From Nocardia testacea NBRC 100365 (GTDB lineage: Bacteria > Actinomycetota > Actinomycetes > Mycobacteriales > Mycobacteriaceae), in contig NZ_BAGJ01000126.1 of NCBI RefSeq assembly GCF_000308775.1, positions 1 to 62,742 of the forward strand: a stretch of 62,742 bases of DNA, read 5' to 3'. Position numbers and translations under genes: made by a program. Below are positions 45,803 to 55,032 of this stretch, piece after piece (the stretch's first letter is position 1; each line of letters begins with the position of its first letter). The notes under the pieces are model-generated. The model had not been told where the DNA came from. It did no database searches and was given only the letters and a program-made list of their open reading frames with translations.

Positions 45803-47428
45803 TCACCCGGCGACGCGTCCCTGCTGCCGCAACAGGAACCGCTGCACCTTGCCACTGGGCGTCTTGGGCAGCGTGGAGACGAAATGCACCCGGCGCGGGT
45901 AGGCGTGCGCGGCGAACTTCTGCTTCACCAGCGTCTGCAGCTGTGCTTCCAGTTCAGGGGTACCGGTGGTGTCCCCGCGCAGCACCACGAACGCCTCGAG
46001 CACTTCGCCGCGCAACTCGTCGGGCAGGCCGACGACCGCGGCCTCGGCGACCTGATCGTGCAGCACCAGCACACTCTCGACGTCGAACGGGCCGATGCGG
46101 TAGCCGGACATGATGATCACATCGTCGTCGCGTGCGGAGAAGTGGAAGTATCCGTCGGCATCGCGCGAACCGGCGTCACCGGTGAGATACCAGCGGCCGT
46201 CGGCGGTGAAGCGCTGGGCGGTCTGTTCGGGCGTGTCGAGGTAGCCGAGGAACCACAGCAGTGCGCTGCGTTCGGTGTCGATGGCGATCCGGCCCAGCTC
46301 GCCGGTGGGGGCTTCGGTATCCGCGTCGTCGGCGAGGACGGCGCAGGCCCACCCCGGAAGTGGGCGGCCCATGGAACCCGCGGGTGCGGGCGCATCGAGA
46401 TCGTCGTGCCAGGCATTGCAGATGACCATGCCGTGCTCGGTCTGGCCGTAGTGGTCACGGACCGCCACCCCGAGATGTTCCGCCGACCAGGCCACCACCT
46501 CCGGTGTCAGCGGTTCGCCCGCCGAGGAGGCCCGGCGCAATCGGACGGGATTCCCCGGCTCGGCGGCGCGCAGGGCCCGATAGACGGTCGGCGCGGCCGC
46601 GAAGTTGGTGACCCCGAATCGCTCCAGCACCTGCCAGGTCAGTTCCGGGGAGAAGCCGGCGTGCAAAAGCAGGCTGCGGGTCCCGGACGCCAGCGGGCCC
46701 AGGATCGCGTAGTAGAGACCGTAGGCCCAGCCCGGGTCGGCGGCGTTCCAGAAGACGTCGCCGGGGCGGACGTCGAGCGCGAACTCCTGATAGGCGTGGA
46801 ACGAGGCCAGCGCCCGCACCGGAATCGGCACTCCCTTGGGTGTTCCGGTCGTCCCGCTGGTGAACAGCTGGACCAGCAGTCCGTCGCCGCCCACCACGGC
46901 CGGTGGTTCGGTGCCGGCACCGGCGGCCGGCAACTCGTCCATCCGCAGGGCACCGGGGGCATCGGCAGTGCCGGTGACAATGGTCCGCCAGGGCGGCTCC
47001 GCGGGCATATCGTCACCCGGCGCCAGCTTGCCGACCTGGTCCGGATCGGCGATCACCACCGAAGCCCCGGATGCCTGGAGCCGGAACGCGATCGCGGGCG
47101 GGGCGAACGCGGTGAACAGCGGGACGTGTACCGCGCCGCGACGCCAGATACCGAGCAGCACCACCACCAGATCGACCGATTTCGCCATCAGGGTGGCGAC
47201 CTGGTCGCCGGCGCCCACGCCGAGCCCGGCCAGGGCCGCGGCGAATCGCTCGGACCGCGCGCGCAGTTCACCGTAGGTCAGATCGACCGCCGACAGGTCG
47301 CTGTCGATCACCGTGAACGCCACGGCATCGGCCGGATGCCGGTCGCACAGCAACTCCGCCGCACAGGCGTCGGGCCCATCGTAGGCGTCCAGCAGTTCGC
47401 GTACCCGCGCGTTCGGGTCGGCATCCAT
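45803..47428 (-). CDS. AMP-dependent acyl-CoA synthetase (acetyl/medium-chain type)
   Basis: The 541-aa ANL enzyme has P-loop LFTSGTTGTPKGVPIP (about residues 189-204), DHYGQTEHGMVICN (about residues 319-332), YLTGDAGSRDADGYFHFSARDDDVIIMSGYRIGPFDVE (A7-A8), and the terminal lysine in LPKTPSGKVQRFLLR. The GWAYGLYYAI segment after the P-loop resembles acetyl- and medium-chain acyl-CoA synthetases. It likely activates short or medium carboxylic acids. The start has GAGGAGATG upstream. A GAF-LuxR regulator gene lies divergently 91 bp away and is the obvious candidate regulator. Confidence 0.92.
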   Translation of the reverse strand: MDADPNARVRELLDAYDGPDACAAELLCDRHPADAVAFTVIDSDLSAVDLTYGELRARSERFAAALAGLGVGAGDQVATLMAKSVDLVVVLLGIWRRGAVHVPLFTAFAPPAIAFRLQASGASVVIADPDQVGKLAPGDDMPAEPPWRTIVTGTADAPGALRMDELPAAGAGTEPPAVVGGDGLLVQLFTSGTTGTPKGVPIPVRALASFHAYQEFALDVRPGDVFWNAADPGWAYGLYYAILGPLASGTRSLLLHAGFSPELTWQVLERFGVTNFAAAPTVYRALRAAEPGNPVRLRRASSAGEPLTPEVVAWSAEHLGVAVRDHYGQTEHGMVICNAWHDDLDAPAPAGSMGRPLPGWACAVLADDADTEAPTGELGRIAIDTERSALLWFLGYLDTPEQTAQRFTADGRWYLTGDAGSRDADGYFHFSARDDDVIIMSGYRIGPFDVESVLVLHDQVAEAAVVGLPDELRGEVLEAFVVLRGDTTGTPELEAQLQTLVKQKFAAHAYPRRVHFVSTLPKTPSGKVQRFLLRQQGRVAG

Positions 47429-47453
47429 CTCACATCTCCTCGGTCGTCCGGCC

Positions 47454-47483
47454 GGTGTGTTGCCATAGGATGTAGGTCACACC
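47454..47483. promoter_or_regulatory. Inverted repeat GGTGTG-N18-CACACC in the divergent promoter region
   Basis: Two 6-bp arms (47454-47459 and 47478-47483) lie in the 91-bp gap between the acyl-CoA ligase and LuxR genes. A site for the LuxR protein is possible but not shown. Confidence 0.3.
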
Positions 47484-47495
47484 AGGTCCGGCACT

Positions 47496-47511
47496 ACCCC
47501 CGAAAAGGGGT
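47496..47511 (+). promoter_or_regulatory. Small hairpin covering the luxR Shine-Dalgarno
   Basis: ACCCC and GGGGT pair around CGAAAA. The right arm is the AAAAGGGG ribosome-binding site, 9 nt before ATG 47520. Pairing could limit translation of the regulator. Confidence 0.35.
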
Positions 47512-47519
47512 GACAACCC

Positions 47520-48374
47520 ATGTCCACTCCCCCGCCGCTGCTGCGTCCGCGCGACGGCGACGCCCTGCGCGCCGAGATCCGCCGGCTCGCGGCGGTCGCC
47601 GGGGTGCCGGTGGTCTTCGGCGGCGAGGTCAGCGCCGACACCCTGCGACTGACCGAGTTCGCCGGGGTCCGGACCAACGGTCTGCGTGGTCTGTCGGTGA
47701 CCCGCGCGTCCGGACTGGGTGGCCGGGTCGTGGATTCGCGCCGGCCCGCCGCGGTCTCCGACTACGGCAACGCCCTCTCGATCACGCATCACTACGACGG
47801 GCCGGTCCTCGGCGAGGGCATCCGGTCGGTGGTCGCGGTACCGGTGGTGGTGTCGGGTCGTTCGCGGGCAGTGCTGTACGCGGCGACCAGAGGCACCGGG
47901 CCGATCGGGGATCGCACGGCCGACGCGCTGGTGCAGGCGGGGCGCCGGCTCGCCGCCGAGATCGGCGTGCGCGACGAGGTGGACCGGCGGCTGCGCCTGC
48001 TGGACGTGGCCGCTCCCGCCCCCACTCCCGACGGTGTGCTGGCCGAGGAATTGCGCGCGGTGCAGGCGGAGTTACGCGCTATCGCGGACGCGGCGGGCGA
48101 GAAGCAGATGCGGGACAGATTGCGGGAGGTCGGTGACCGGCTGACCCGCGCGCTCGCCGGAGAGCCGGCCCCCGGTGCGCCGGTGCTCGCGCGCCGCGAA
48201 ATCGACGTACTGTCGCAGGTCGCGCTGGGGTGCACCAATCAGGCTGTCGCACAACGTCTTTCGCTGGGCCCGGAAACGGTCAAGAGTTATCTGCGTAGCG
48301 CCATGCGCAAACTCGACGCGCATTCCCGGCACGAGGCCGTGGCCACCGCCCGCCGCCTCGGCATGATCCCCTGA
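47520..48374 (+). CDS. GAF-domain LuxR family regulator
   Basis: The 284-aa regulator has a GAF-like domain in the N-terminal half (about residues 15-150; GLGGRVVDSRRPAAVSDYGNA and IRSVVAVPVVVSGRSRAVLYAA). A helical linker follows, and a C-terminal LuxR helix-turn-helix (about residues 218-280; VALGCTNQAVAQRLSLGPETVKSYLRSAMRKLDAH). Such proteins typically sit beside acyl-CoA ligase genes in Nocardia and Rhodococcus and sense a small ligand. The divergent acyl-CoA ligase gene supports that pattern. ATG 47520 has AAGGGG 9 nt upstream. Confidence 0.92.
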   Translation: MSTPPPLLRPRDGDALRAEIRRLAAVAGVPVVFGGEVSADTLRLTEFAGVRTNGLRGLSVTRASGLGGRVVDSRRPAAVSDYGNALSITHHYDGPVLGEGIRSVVAVPVVVSGRSRAVLYAATRGTGPIGDRTADALVQAGRRLAAEIGVRDEVDRRLRLLDVAAPAPTPDGVLAEELRAVQAELRAIADAAGEKQMRDRLREVGDRLTRALAGEPAPGAPVLARREIDVLSQVALGCTNQAVAQRLSLGPETVKSYLRSAMRKLDAHSRHEAVATARRLGMIP

Positions 48375-48377
48375 TCG

Positions 48378-48415
48378 GAGCGCGGGATCCGGGAAGTCCC
48401 GGATCGACGGCGCTC
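48378..48415. terminator. Hairpin terminator between luxR-type gene and trmD
   Basis: A core GATCCGGG-AAGT-CCCGGATC stem is flanked by an outer GAGCGC/GCGCTC pair. It lies directly after the LuxR stop and before the convergent trmD stop. Confidence 0.65.
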
Positions 48416-48469
48416 GTCGCGCCGTGCGTCGCCCATGCCGCGCCCACCACGGTGGTACGGGTGGCGCGG

Positions 48470-49156
48470 TCAGTCCGTATCGGGCAGCAGATCCGGCCGT
48501 CGCTCCCGTGTACGGATCAGCGACTGCTCCCGCCGCCAGGCCGCGATCCGGGCATGGTCTCCGGACAGCAGGATCGGCGGTACCTCGAGTCCGCGCCAGG
48601 TCACCGGACGGGTGTAGCTCGGCCCTTCGAGCAATCCGTCGGAGAACGAATCCTGTTCGTGCGACTGCCGGTTGCCGAGTACGCCGGGGATCAACCGGAC
48701 CACCGCCTCGGTCATGACGAGGACCGCGGCCTCGCCGCCGATCAGTACGTAATCACCGATACTGACCTCTTCGACGCGGACCCGGCGGGCCGCGTCGTCG
48801 AACACCCGCTGGTCGATACCCTCGTAGCGGCCGCAGGCGAACACCAGGTGTTCTTCCCGGGCCCAGCGCTGCGCGGTCTCCTGGGTGAAGGGCACGCCGG
48901 CGGGTGTGGGCACCACGAGCAGAGCGTCGTCCGGGCACACCGCGTCGAGCGCATCCCCCCAGACGACAGGTTTCATCACCATTCCGGGTCCGCCGCCGTA
49001 GGGCGAATCGTCGACGGATTTGTGCACATCATGGGTCCACTGCCGCAGATCGTGGACATCCACCGAGACAACGCCCTTGTCGATGGCCTTGCCCAGCAGC
49101 GCGGTGCGCAACGGGTCCAGGTACTCGGGGAAGATGGTGACCACGTCGATCCTCAT
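48470..49156 (-). CDS. trmD: tRNA (guanine-37-N1)-methyltransferase
   Basis: The 228-aa SPOUT methyltransferase makes m1G37 and prevents frameshifting. It shows [16 protein letters not shown] at the start, [16 protein letters not shown] (about residues 48-63), [16 protein letters not shown] (about residues 103-118), and the trefoil-knot [31 protein letters not shown] (about residues 131-161). ATG 49156 has GAGGTGG 8-10 nt upstream. It follows rimM by 13 bp in the rpsP-khpA-rimM-trmD cluster. Confidence 0.98.
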   Translation of the reverse strand: MRIDVVTIFPEYLDPLRTALLGKAIDKGVVSVDVHDLRQWTHDVHKSVDDSPYGGGPGMVMKPVVWGDALDAVCPDDALLVVPTPAGVPFTQETAQRWAREEHLVFACGRYEGIDQRVFDDAARRVRVEEVSIGDYVLIGGEAAVLVMTEAVVRLIPGVLGNRQSHEQDSFSDGLLEGPSYTRPVTWRGLEVPPILLSGDHARIAAWRREQSLIRTRERRPDLLPDTD

Positions 49157-49169
49157 GACGCCGACCACC

Positions 49170-49694
49170 TCATTCCGGATCCAGCAGGCCTTCGGGCGGG
49201 TCGATCACGATCAGCGCGTCGGCGATCGACACCGTCGGCACGATAGCGGTGACGAAGGGGATCAGGATCTCCCGTCCGTCCGCGGCGGCACGGACGGAGA
49301 GCAGTTCACCGGCCGCCGAATGCAGCACTTCGGTGACGGTGCCGACCACGGTCCCGTCGGTGAGCTGGACGGACAGGCCCTCGAGTTCGTGATCGTAGAA
49401 CTCGTCCGGGTCCTCCGACGGACCGAGATCATCGCTGTCCACCAGCAACAACGTGCCGCGCAGGGCGTCGGCGGCGGTCCGGTCGGTGACCCCCACCAGA
49501 TTCACCAGGAGCCGGCCCGAATGTTCCCGAGCCGACTCCACGGTGAAGTCACGAACCTGATCCGAGCGCGCCGCGCGTCCGCGCAGTACCGCGCCGGGCG
49601 CGAAGCGGACCTCCGGTTCATCGGTGCGTACCTCGACGACCAGTTCGCCCCGCACCCCGTGGGAGCGGGCGATCCGGCCCACGACGAGTTCCAT
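49170..49694 (-). CDS. rimM: 16S rRNA-processing protein RimM
   Basis: The 174-aa factor assists maturation of the 30S head. [29 protein letters not shown] (residues 3-31) is the diagnostic N-terminus, and a PRC-barrel C-terminal half carries [13 protein letters not shown] and a [11 protein letters not shown] core. The ATG immediately follows the khpA stop (TAG-ATG), so translation is probably coupled. Confidence 0.97.
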   Translation of the reverse strand: MELVVGRIARSHGVRGELVVEVRTDEPEVRFAPGAVLRGRAARSDQVRDFTVESAREHSGRLLVNLVGVTDRTAADALRGTLLLVDSDDLGPSEDPDEFYDHELEGLSVQLTDGTVVGTVTEVLHSAAGELLSVRAAADGREILIPFVTAIVPTVSIADALIVIDPPEGLLDPE

Positions 49695-49937
49695 CTACTG
49701 GTCGGTGTCGACCACGTCGACCCGGATGCCCCGGCCACCGATACCGGCGACGAGGGTGCGCAGGGCGGTCGCGGTGCGACCACCCCGGCCGATGACCTTG
49801 CCCAGGTCGTCGGGGTGGACGTGCACCTCGACGGTGCGTCCGCGCCTGCCGGTGATCAGCTCGACGCGCACGTCATCGGGATTGGCGACGATACCGCGAA
49901 CCAGGTGTTCCACGGCATCGGCGACGACGACGCTCAT
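49695..49937 (-). CDS. khpA: KH-domain RNA-binding protein KhpA
   Basis: An 80-aa single KH domain. GKVIGRGGRTATALRTLV (about residues 46-63) contains the G-x-x-G loop. Members bind RNA, often with KhpB/Jag. It sits between rpsP and rimM as in many actinobacteria (Rv2908c). The start shares one base with the rpsP stop (TAATG) and the stop abuts rimM. Confidence 0.95.
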   Translation of the reverse strand: MSVVVADAVEHLVRGIVANPDDVRVELITGRRGRTVEVHVHPDDLGKVIGRGGRTATALRTLVAGIGGRGIRVDVVDTDQ

Positions 49938-50380
49938 TACTCGGCGGCCTCAGCGGACTCGGTCGCCTCGGCGGCGTCCTCGTCCTTGTCCTTCTTGGCC
50001 TTCTTCTTGGGGGTGACGGCCTCGGCGACCGGCTCGTTCTCGGCGGCGGCCAGCGCGGCGTTGAACAGGTCCAGCTTGGACGGCTTGGGCTCGGCCACCT
50101 TCAGGGTGCCCTCGGCGCCCGGCAGGCCCTTGAACTTCTGCCAGTCGCCGGTGATCTCCAGGAGCCGCTGCACCGGTTCGGTCGGCTGCGCGCCGACACC
50201 CAGCCAGTACTGCGCCCGCTCCGAGTCGATCTCGATCAGCGAGGGCTCTTCCTTGGGGTGGTACTTGCCGATGGACTCGATGGCCCGGCCGTCACGACGG
50301 GTGCGGGCGTCCGCGACGACGACGCGGTACTGCGGGTTGCGGATCTTGCCCATACGGGTGAGCTTGATGCGAACAGCCAT
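49937..50380 (-). CDS. rpsP: 30S ribosomal protein S16
   Basis: The 147-aa S16 begins [26 protein letters not shown], followed by [19 protein letters not shown]. The first 85 residues cover the usual domain; the rest is a Lys/Glu/Ala-rich tail ([20 protein letters not shown]) that actinobacterial S16 proteins often carry. ATG 50380 has AAAGGCAG about 8 nt upstream. It is the first gene of the rpsP-khpA-rimM-trmD unit. Confidence 0.97.
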   Translation of the reverse strand: MAVRIKLTRMGKIRNPQYRVVVADARTRRDGRAIESIGKYHPKEEPSLIEIDSERAQYWLGVGAQPTEPVQRLLEITGDWQKFKGLPGAEGTLKVAEPKPSKLDLFNAALAAAENEPVAEAVTPKKKAKKDKDEDAAEATESAEAAE

Positions 50381-50699
50381 CTGCTGATCTGCCTTTCATA
50401 GTGGTCACGGCGCAATTCAGCGACTCACGCGGTCTCGCGAGCCCGGTTTTGCGAATGAAGTGTGTGACCGCCGCGCGGTACGTGACCGGAGACGGGCTGA
50501 CACTGTCCAGAAGGACGGTCGACCATTCTGCCAGACACCGCGGCCGGCCCGGAAACCGCCTGGGTACATGAGCTCGCGGCCGGGCGCGTCGTCCCGTGGG
50601 CGGGGATCCACCGGTTGGCAACCGGTCAGTCGTCTGAGTAGCGTCCGACCGGCCGTATCCGGGCAGGATGCGGCCGAGTCGAATGGGAGTGCCGACCAC

Positions 50700-52574
50700 G
50701 TGTCATTTTCGAACAGAATTCTGGCCGCGGCCGGGGCGGCGCTGATCGGCCTGGTGCCGGTCTCGGTTCCGGCCCTGGCCCAGCAGTCGCCGCAGCAGCC
50801 GGAATACGCGCCGACCATGCTGGTCCTGGACGCCTCCGGCTCCATGGCGGCGCCCGACACCGGCGGCGGCACCAAGATGGACGCGGCGAAGAATGCGGTG
50901 CGGTCGTTCGTGACCGCGGCACCGGCGACGGCGCAGATCGGGCTGACCGTGTACGGCACGTCCACGGGATCCACGGACGCGGAGAAAGACGCCGGGTGCC
51001 GCGATGTCCAGGTGCTGCATCCGGCCGAGACCCTGGACAGACCCGCGCTGACCGGTGCCGCGGACCGGATCGTGCCCAGCGGCTACACCCCGATCGGCAC
51101 CTCCCTGAGGGCCGCCGCCGCGGCCCTTCCCCAGGAGGGCCCGCGGTCGATCGTGCTGGTGTCCGACGGACTGGACACCTGCGCCCCGCCGGACCCGTGC
51201 GAGGTCGCGCGTGAACTGTCCGCCCAGGGCGCCGAGATCGTGGTGCACGCCATCGGCTTCGGTGTCGACGATCCGTCCCGGGCCCAGCTGACCTGTATCG
51301 CCCAGGCCACCGGCGGCACCTACACCGATGCCGTGGACGGGAAAACGCTGGAACAGGTGCTTCCGCGTGTGAGCGCCACCGCCCTGCGCACCTACGCACC
51401 CTCCGGCAGCCCGATAGCGGGTACCGGAGGCTACCGGGACGCACCGGTGGCCGTCCCGGGCCAGTACCTGGATGTCCTCGGGCAGCGCGCGCCGCGCTAC
51501 TACGCGGTGGACGTACCCGAGGACGCGACGGCCTATTTCAGCGCCACCGTCTCCTTTCCGCGCGGCGGGGACGCCGTGTTCGCGAACAATCGCCTCGACC
51601 TGCGGGTCTACGGCACCGACGGGGAAGACTGCCATGTCTACGAGAACGAGCTGGCCACCCGCTCCACCGACGGGGTGGCGCTGACCGTCGGCAGCGCGTG
51701 GACCGGCGCGGCCGAACCCGATACCGGTAGCCCGAGCGCCGACCGGTGCCGGGGCGGCGGACGCTACTACTTCGCCCTCGAATGGGCTCATGTCGCCGAG
51801 AACGCCCCGGCACAGCTGCCGGTGGAACTGCTGATCGGGGTGGAGCCCGCGGTCGCCGACCCGGGGCCCGCTCCGGACCCGGATCCGGTGGAGTTCGCCG
51901 CACCGGACGGGGTGGCCGTCCCGGCGATCGGCGGGGGTTCGTTCAATGTCGCCGCCGCCCTGCCCGGTTCCGGCCGGTACATCGATACTTTGCAGCGCGG
52001 GGAATTCGTCTTCTACCGGGTGAAACTGGAGTGGGGACAGGGGCTGGCGTACCGGGTGCGCTTCGCCGCCGTCCCCGAGCGCGGCAGCGACTACGTGTCG
52101 AATATCAACACCACGCTCTACAACCCGTACCGAGCGGAACTGGATTCCGATTTCGCCGCCTACACCGGAACCGAGAACATCCTGCCCTCCAACGACACGG
52201 CACTGGCCACCACACCGATCAGGTTCCTGAACCGGGAAGCCGCCGAGCACACGGTGCACGGCCAGGCGATGGCCGGCTGGTACTACATCGCGGTCAAGCT
52301 GAGCCCCGCCAACGGCGAGCAGGCCCGGGTCGCGCCGGTACCGATCGAGCTGGAGGTGGACGTCAGCGGCGCCCCTGAGGCGGGACCGCGCTATGTCGGC
52401 GACCCCGCGAGTACGGGCACGTTCGGTCCGGATCCGCAGGCCGGTACACCGGATACCGCCACCGACACAGCGGCCGACGGCTTGCCGCCGCTGGTGTGGG
52501 TGGCCGTCGGCGGGGCGGTGCTGGTGGTCTCGGCGGCGACCGCCTTCGTACTCGGCCGGCGCAACCGACGCTGA
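50700..52574 (+). CDS. Secreted or membrane-anchored VWA domain protein
   Basis: A 624-aa protein. A signal peptide (about residues 1-27, ILAAAGAALIGLVPVSVPALA) leads into a VWA domain with the MIDAS motif DASGSM (about residues 44-49) and later the VLVSDGLDTC and VVHAIGFGVDD strands. Two beta-rich regions follow. The C-terminus has a transmembrane helix (LPPLVWVAVGGAVLVVSAATAFVLG) and a basic tail, so the bulk is outside the cell. The pattern resembles CLCA-like VWA proteins; role unknown. GTG 50700 was chosen as the last start before the signal peptide. No homologue stands between rpsP and ffh in M. tuberculosis. Confidence 0.88.
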   Translation: MSFSNRILAAAGAALIGLVPVSVPALAQQSPQQPEYAPTMLVLDASGSMAAPDTGGGTKMDAAKNAVRSFVTAAPATAQIGLTVYGTSTGSTDAEKDAGCRDVQVLHPAETLDRPALTGAADRIVPSGYTPIGTSLRAAAAALPQEGPRSIVLVSDGLDTCAPPDPCEVARELSAQGAEIVVHAIGFGVDDPSRAQLTCIAQATGGTYTDAVDGKTLEQVLPRVSATALRTYAPSGSPIAGTGGYRDAPVAVPGQYLDVLGQRAPRYYAVDVPEDATAYFSATVSFPRGGDAVFANNRLDLRVYGTDGEDCHVYENELATRSTDGVALTVGSAWTGAAEPDTGSPSADRCRGGGRYYFALEWAHVAENAPAQLPVELLIGVEPAVADPGPAPDPDPVEFAAPDGVAVPAIGGGSFNVAAALPGSGRYIDTLQRGEFVFYRVKLEWGQGLAYRVRFAAVPERGSDYVSNINTTLYNPYRAELDSDFAAYTGTENILPSNDTALATTPIRFLNREAAEHTVHGQAMAGWYYIAVKLSPANGEQARVAPVPIELEVDVSGAPEAGPRYVGDPASTGTFGPDPQAGTPDTATDTAADGLPPLVWVAVGGAVLVVSAATAFVLGRRNRR

Positions 52575-52585
52575 CCGAACTCGTC

Positions 52586-52619
52586 GGGCACAGCCGGTAC
52601 GCACCCGTCCGCTGTGCCC
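52586..52619. terminator. Hairpin terminator between VWA gene and ffh
   Basis: A perfect 9-bp inverted repeat (GGGCACAGC and its complement) with a 16-nt loop, in the 55-bp gap between convergent genes. Confidence 0.6.
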
Positions 52620-52629
52620 GCCCCGAGTC

Positions 52630-54192
52630 CTACTTGTCCGGGAACTTGAACTTGGAGAGGTCGAAGTTCTCCAGGCCGGGGGGCAGCTGATCGAGACCGG
52701 GCGGCATATTGGACAGATCCGGCATACCACCGCCACCGGGCAGACCCGGCATTCCGGGGAAACCGCCGCGCATCTTCGGCTGGGTGGGCCCACGCCCGCC
52801 CTTCTTCCCCTTCTTGCCCTTCTGCTTCCTGTTGCGACGGTTGGCGCCGGGCATACCCATCTGCCGGCCCATCATCGTCATCATCTTGCGGGCCTCGAAG
52901 AAGCGGTCGACGAGCTGGTTCACATCGGAGACCTGGACTCCCGACCCATTGGCGATCCGCAACCGGCGGGAGGCGTTGATGATCTTCGGGTTCTCCCGCT
53001 CGGCGGGGGTCATACCGCGGATGATCGCCTGGACCCGGTCGAGCTGTTTGTCGTCGACCTGGGCGAGGACATCTTTCATCTGGCCGGCGCCCGGCAGCAT
53101 CCCGAGCAGATTGCCGATGGGTCCCATCTTGCGGATGGCCAGCATCTGGTCGAGGAAATCCTCGAGGGTGAGTTCGCCGCTGCCGATCTTGCGCGCCGCC
53201 TCCTCGGCCTGCTGCGCGTCGTAGACCTGTTCGGCCTGTTCGATGAGGGTGAGCACATCGCCCATACCGAGGATGCGACTGGCCATCCGGTCGGGATGGA
53301 AGACGTCGAAATCTTCGAGTTTCTCGCCGGTGGAGGCGAACATGATCGGCGCGCCGGTGACATTGCGCACGCTCAGCGCCGCGCCACCGCGGGCATCACC
53401 GTCGAGTTTGGTCAGCACGACACCGGTGAAGCCGACGCCGTCACGGAAGGCCTCGGCGGTGGAGACCGCATCCTGGCCGATCATGGCGTCGAGGACGAAC
53501 AGGGTCTCGTCGGGTTTCACCGCGTCGCGGATACCGGCGGCCTGCGCCATGAGTTCGGCGTCGATACCGAGTCGGCCGGCGGTGTCGACGATCACCACGT
53601 CGTACTGTTTGGCGCGCGCCTCGGCGATACCGGATTCGGCCACCGCGACCGGATCGGCCGCGGTGATCCCGAGGGCGTTGTCGCCGCCGCCGATCGAGGT
53701 GCCGGGATGCGGCGCGAACACCGGCACACCGGCGCGTTCGCCCACCACCTGCAACTGGGTCACCGCGCCCGGGCGCTGCAGGTCGCAGGCCACCAGCAGC
53801 GGCTGGTGTCCCTGGTCGCGCAGCCATTTGGCGAGCTTGCCGGCGAGCGTGGTCTTACCCGCACCCTGCAGGCCGGCCAGCATGATCACCGTCGGCGGGG
53901 TCTTGGCCAGCGTCAGGCGCCGGGTCTCACCACCGAGGATCCCGACGAGTTCTTCGTTGACGATCTTGACGACCTGCTGGGCCGGGTTCAGGGCGGCGGA
54001 GACCTCCGCGCCCTTGGCCCGCTCTTTGATCCGGGCGATGAAACCGCGGACCACGGGCAGCGCGACATCGGCCTCCAGCAGCGCCAGGCGGATCTCCCGG
54101 CAGGTGGCGTCGATATCGGCCGGCGACAGGCGTCCCTTACCGCGAAGATCCTTCAGGGCACCGGTCAACCGGTCGGAAAGGGATTCGAACAC
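52630..54192 (-). CDS. ffh: Signal recognition particle protein Ffh
   Basis: The 520-aa GTPase targets nascent membrane proteins to FtsY with 4.5S RNA. The N domain (1-90) precedes the G domain: P-loop GLQGAGKTTLAGKLA (about residues 107-121), DTAGRLGID, TKLDGDARGG. The M domain holds Met-rich MMTMMGRQMGMPG (about residues 437-449) and ends in a Gly/Met/Pro tail (FPGMPGLPGGGGMPD). The start is GTG 54192. No 4.5S RNA gene was recognised nearby. Confidence 0.98.
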   Translation of the reverse strand: MFESLSDRLTGALKDLRGKGRLSPADIDATCREIRLALLEADVALPVVRGFIARIKERAKGAEVSAALNPAQQVVKIVNEELVGILGGETRRLTLAKTPPTVIMLAGLQGAGKTTLAGKLAKWLRDQGHQPLLVACDLQRPGAVTQLQVVGERAGVPVFAPHPGTSIGGGDNALGITAADPVAVAESGIAEARAKQYDVVIVDTAGRLGIDAELMAQAAGIRDAVKPDETLFVLDAMIGQDAVSTAEAFRDGVGFTGVVLTKLDGDARGGAALSVRNVTGAPIMFASTGEKLEDFDVFHPDRMASRILGMGDVLTLIEQAEQVYDAQQAEEAARKIGSGELTLEDFLDQMLAIRKMGPIGNLLGMLPGAGQMKDVLAQVDDKQLDRVQAIIRGMTPAERENPKIINASRRLRIANGSGVQVSDVNQLVDRFFEARKMMTMMGRQMGMPGANRRNRKQKGKKGKKGGRGPTQPKMRGGFPGMPGLPGGGGMPDLSNMPPGLDQLPPGLENFDLSKFKFPDK

Positions 54193-54491
54193 CTGGCGCG
54201 CTCCTGATCTCGAGTGACGTCACTGAGTCCCAGGGTAATGGGCGTCCCAGAGTAGCGGGCGGCCCGGCGGGGCCGGGGCCCGCACCGGACTGCGCGCACA
54301 CATCACCGGAGATCGCCGCCGGGTGGCCGTCCCGAAGGTCGGGCGCCCTCGCGTGGGAACGCGTGCGATGTGCGGTTGGCCGCTTATAGAACGGTGACCA
54401 TCGAGCACTTACAGTGACGTGGACCTACCCGGGCCGGTCGAGTTGAGCGGCCACACACAACTCAGCCCAGGTCCGGATGGTCGACCCTCGA
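54193..54491. other. Intergenic region upstream of ffh
   Basis: About 300 bp with no recognised gene; together with the following inverted repeat the gene-free stretch is about 375 bp. The stretch around 54385-54420 is AT-richer and probably holds promoter elements. Confidence 0.4.
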
Positions 54492-54584
54492 GGTCGGGGC
54501 CCGCCCCGGTTCTGGAGCGACAGAGCGAAGGAGCGCAGCGACTGAGCGGCGGAGTGAAGAACCGGGGTCACGAGGGCCCCGACC
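54492..54584. repeat. Large two-part inverted repeat with purine-rich GAGCG loop
   Basis: GGTCGGGGC at 54492-54500 pairs with 54576-54584, and CCCCGGTTCT at 54504-54513 pairs with 54558-54567. The 44-nt loop is purine-rich with GGAGCGA-, GAGCGAAGG- and GAGCGCAGCG-like elements. It overlaps the last codons of the adjacent minus-strand gene and may act as its terminator or be a mobile repeat. Confidence 0.6.
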
Positions 54585-54906
54585 CTGCGGCGCCGGAGGC
54601 GTCGCCGATGTACTCAGTGAACCCGCGGCGGTAGTCGTGCTGTTCCACGGCGACCAGATAGGCCGCCTCGCGCCCGGTGAGGCCGAGTTCGCGGGCCAGG
54701 GTGTCCAGCCGCGACCAGTCGTCGTCGGGCGGTAGCCCGTTGGTCGCTACGGCGGCGGCCACATTCATCGCGGCCATCGCCTGGGGTTCGGTGAGTGTGC
54801 GCCCCGGCAACCAGGACACCACCCAGTAGGCGTCACCTACACATCGGGCGATGTGCGGTGTCATATCGCTGGTCATGATCGACGAGGTCACCACTTGGAT
54901 TGCCAC
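54568..54906 (-). CDS. Conserved-looking hypothetical protein
   Basis: A 112-aa product from GTG 54906, chosen because AGGGGAG stands 7 nt upstream; ATG 54876 is the alternative. CVGDAYWVVSWLPGRTLTEPQAMAAMNVAAAVA (about residues 22-54) and DTLARELGLTGREAAYLVAVEQHD (about residues 67-90) look like an ordered, mostly helical protein. No family is recognised. It lies just upstream of the large inverted repeat and after glnD. Confidence 0.6.
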   Translation of the reverse strand: MAIQVVTSSIMTSDMTPHIARCVGDAYWVVSWLPGRTLTEPQAMAAMNVAAAVATNGLPPDDDWSRLDTLARELGLTGREAAYLVAVEQHDYRRGFTEYIGDASGAAGSGPS

Positions 54907-55032
54907 CGACCTGCTCCCCTCATGAGCGCGACAGCTGACCACCCGAATGTTAGGGGCCCGATCACCCCCCATCGCCGACTCGCTGGCAAACGGTGAGCAA
55001 TCGACGCGCAACGGTGACCTTCGTCTCGAACG

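Noticed and set aside
45746..48136. 796-codon plus-strand frame across the acyl-CoA ligase
   Set aside because: Antisense shadow; the opposite strand has complete ANL motifs.
54360..54440. Possible tRNA in the ffh upstream region
   Set aside because: No T-loop consensus or cloverleaf could be drawn.
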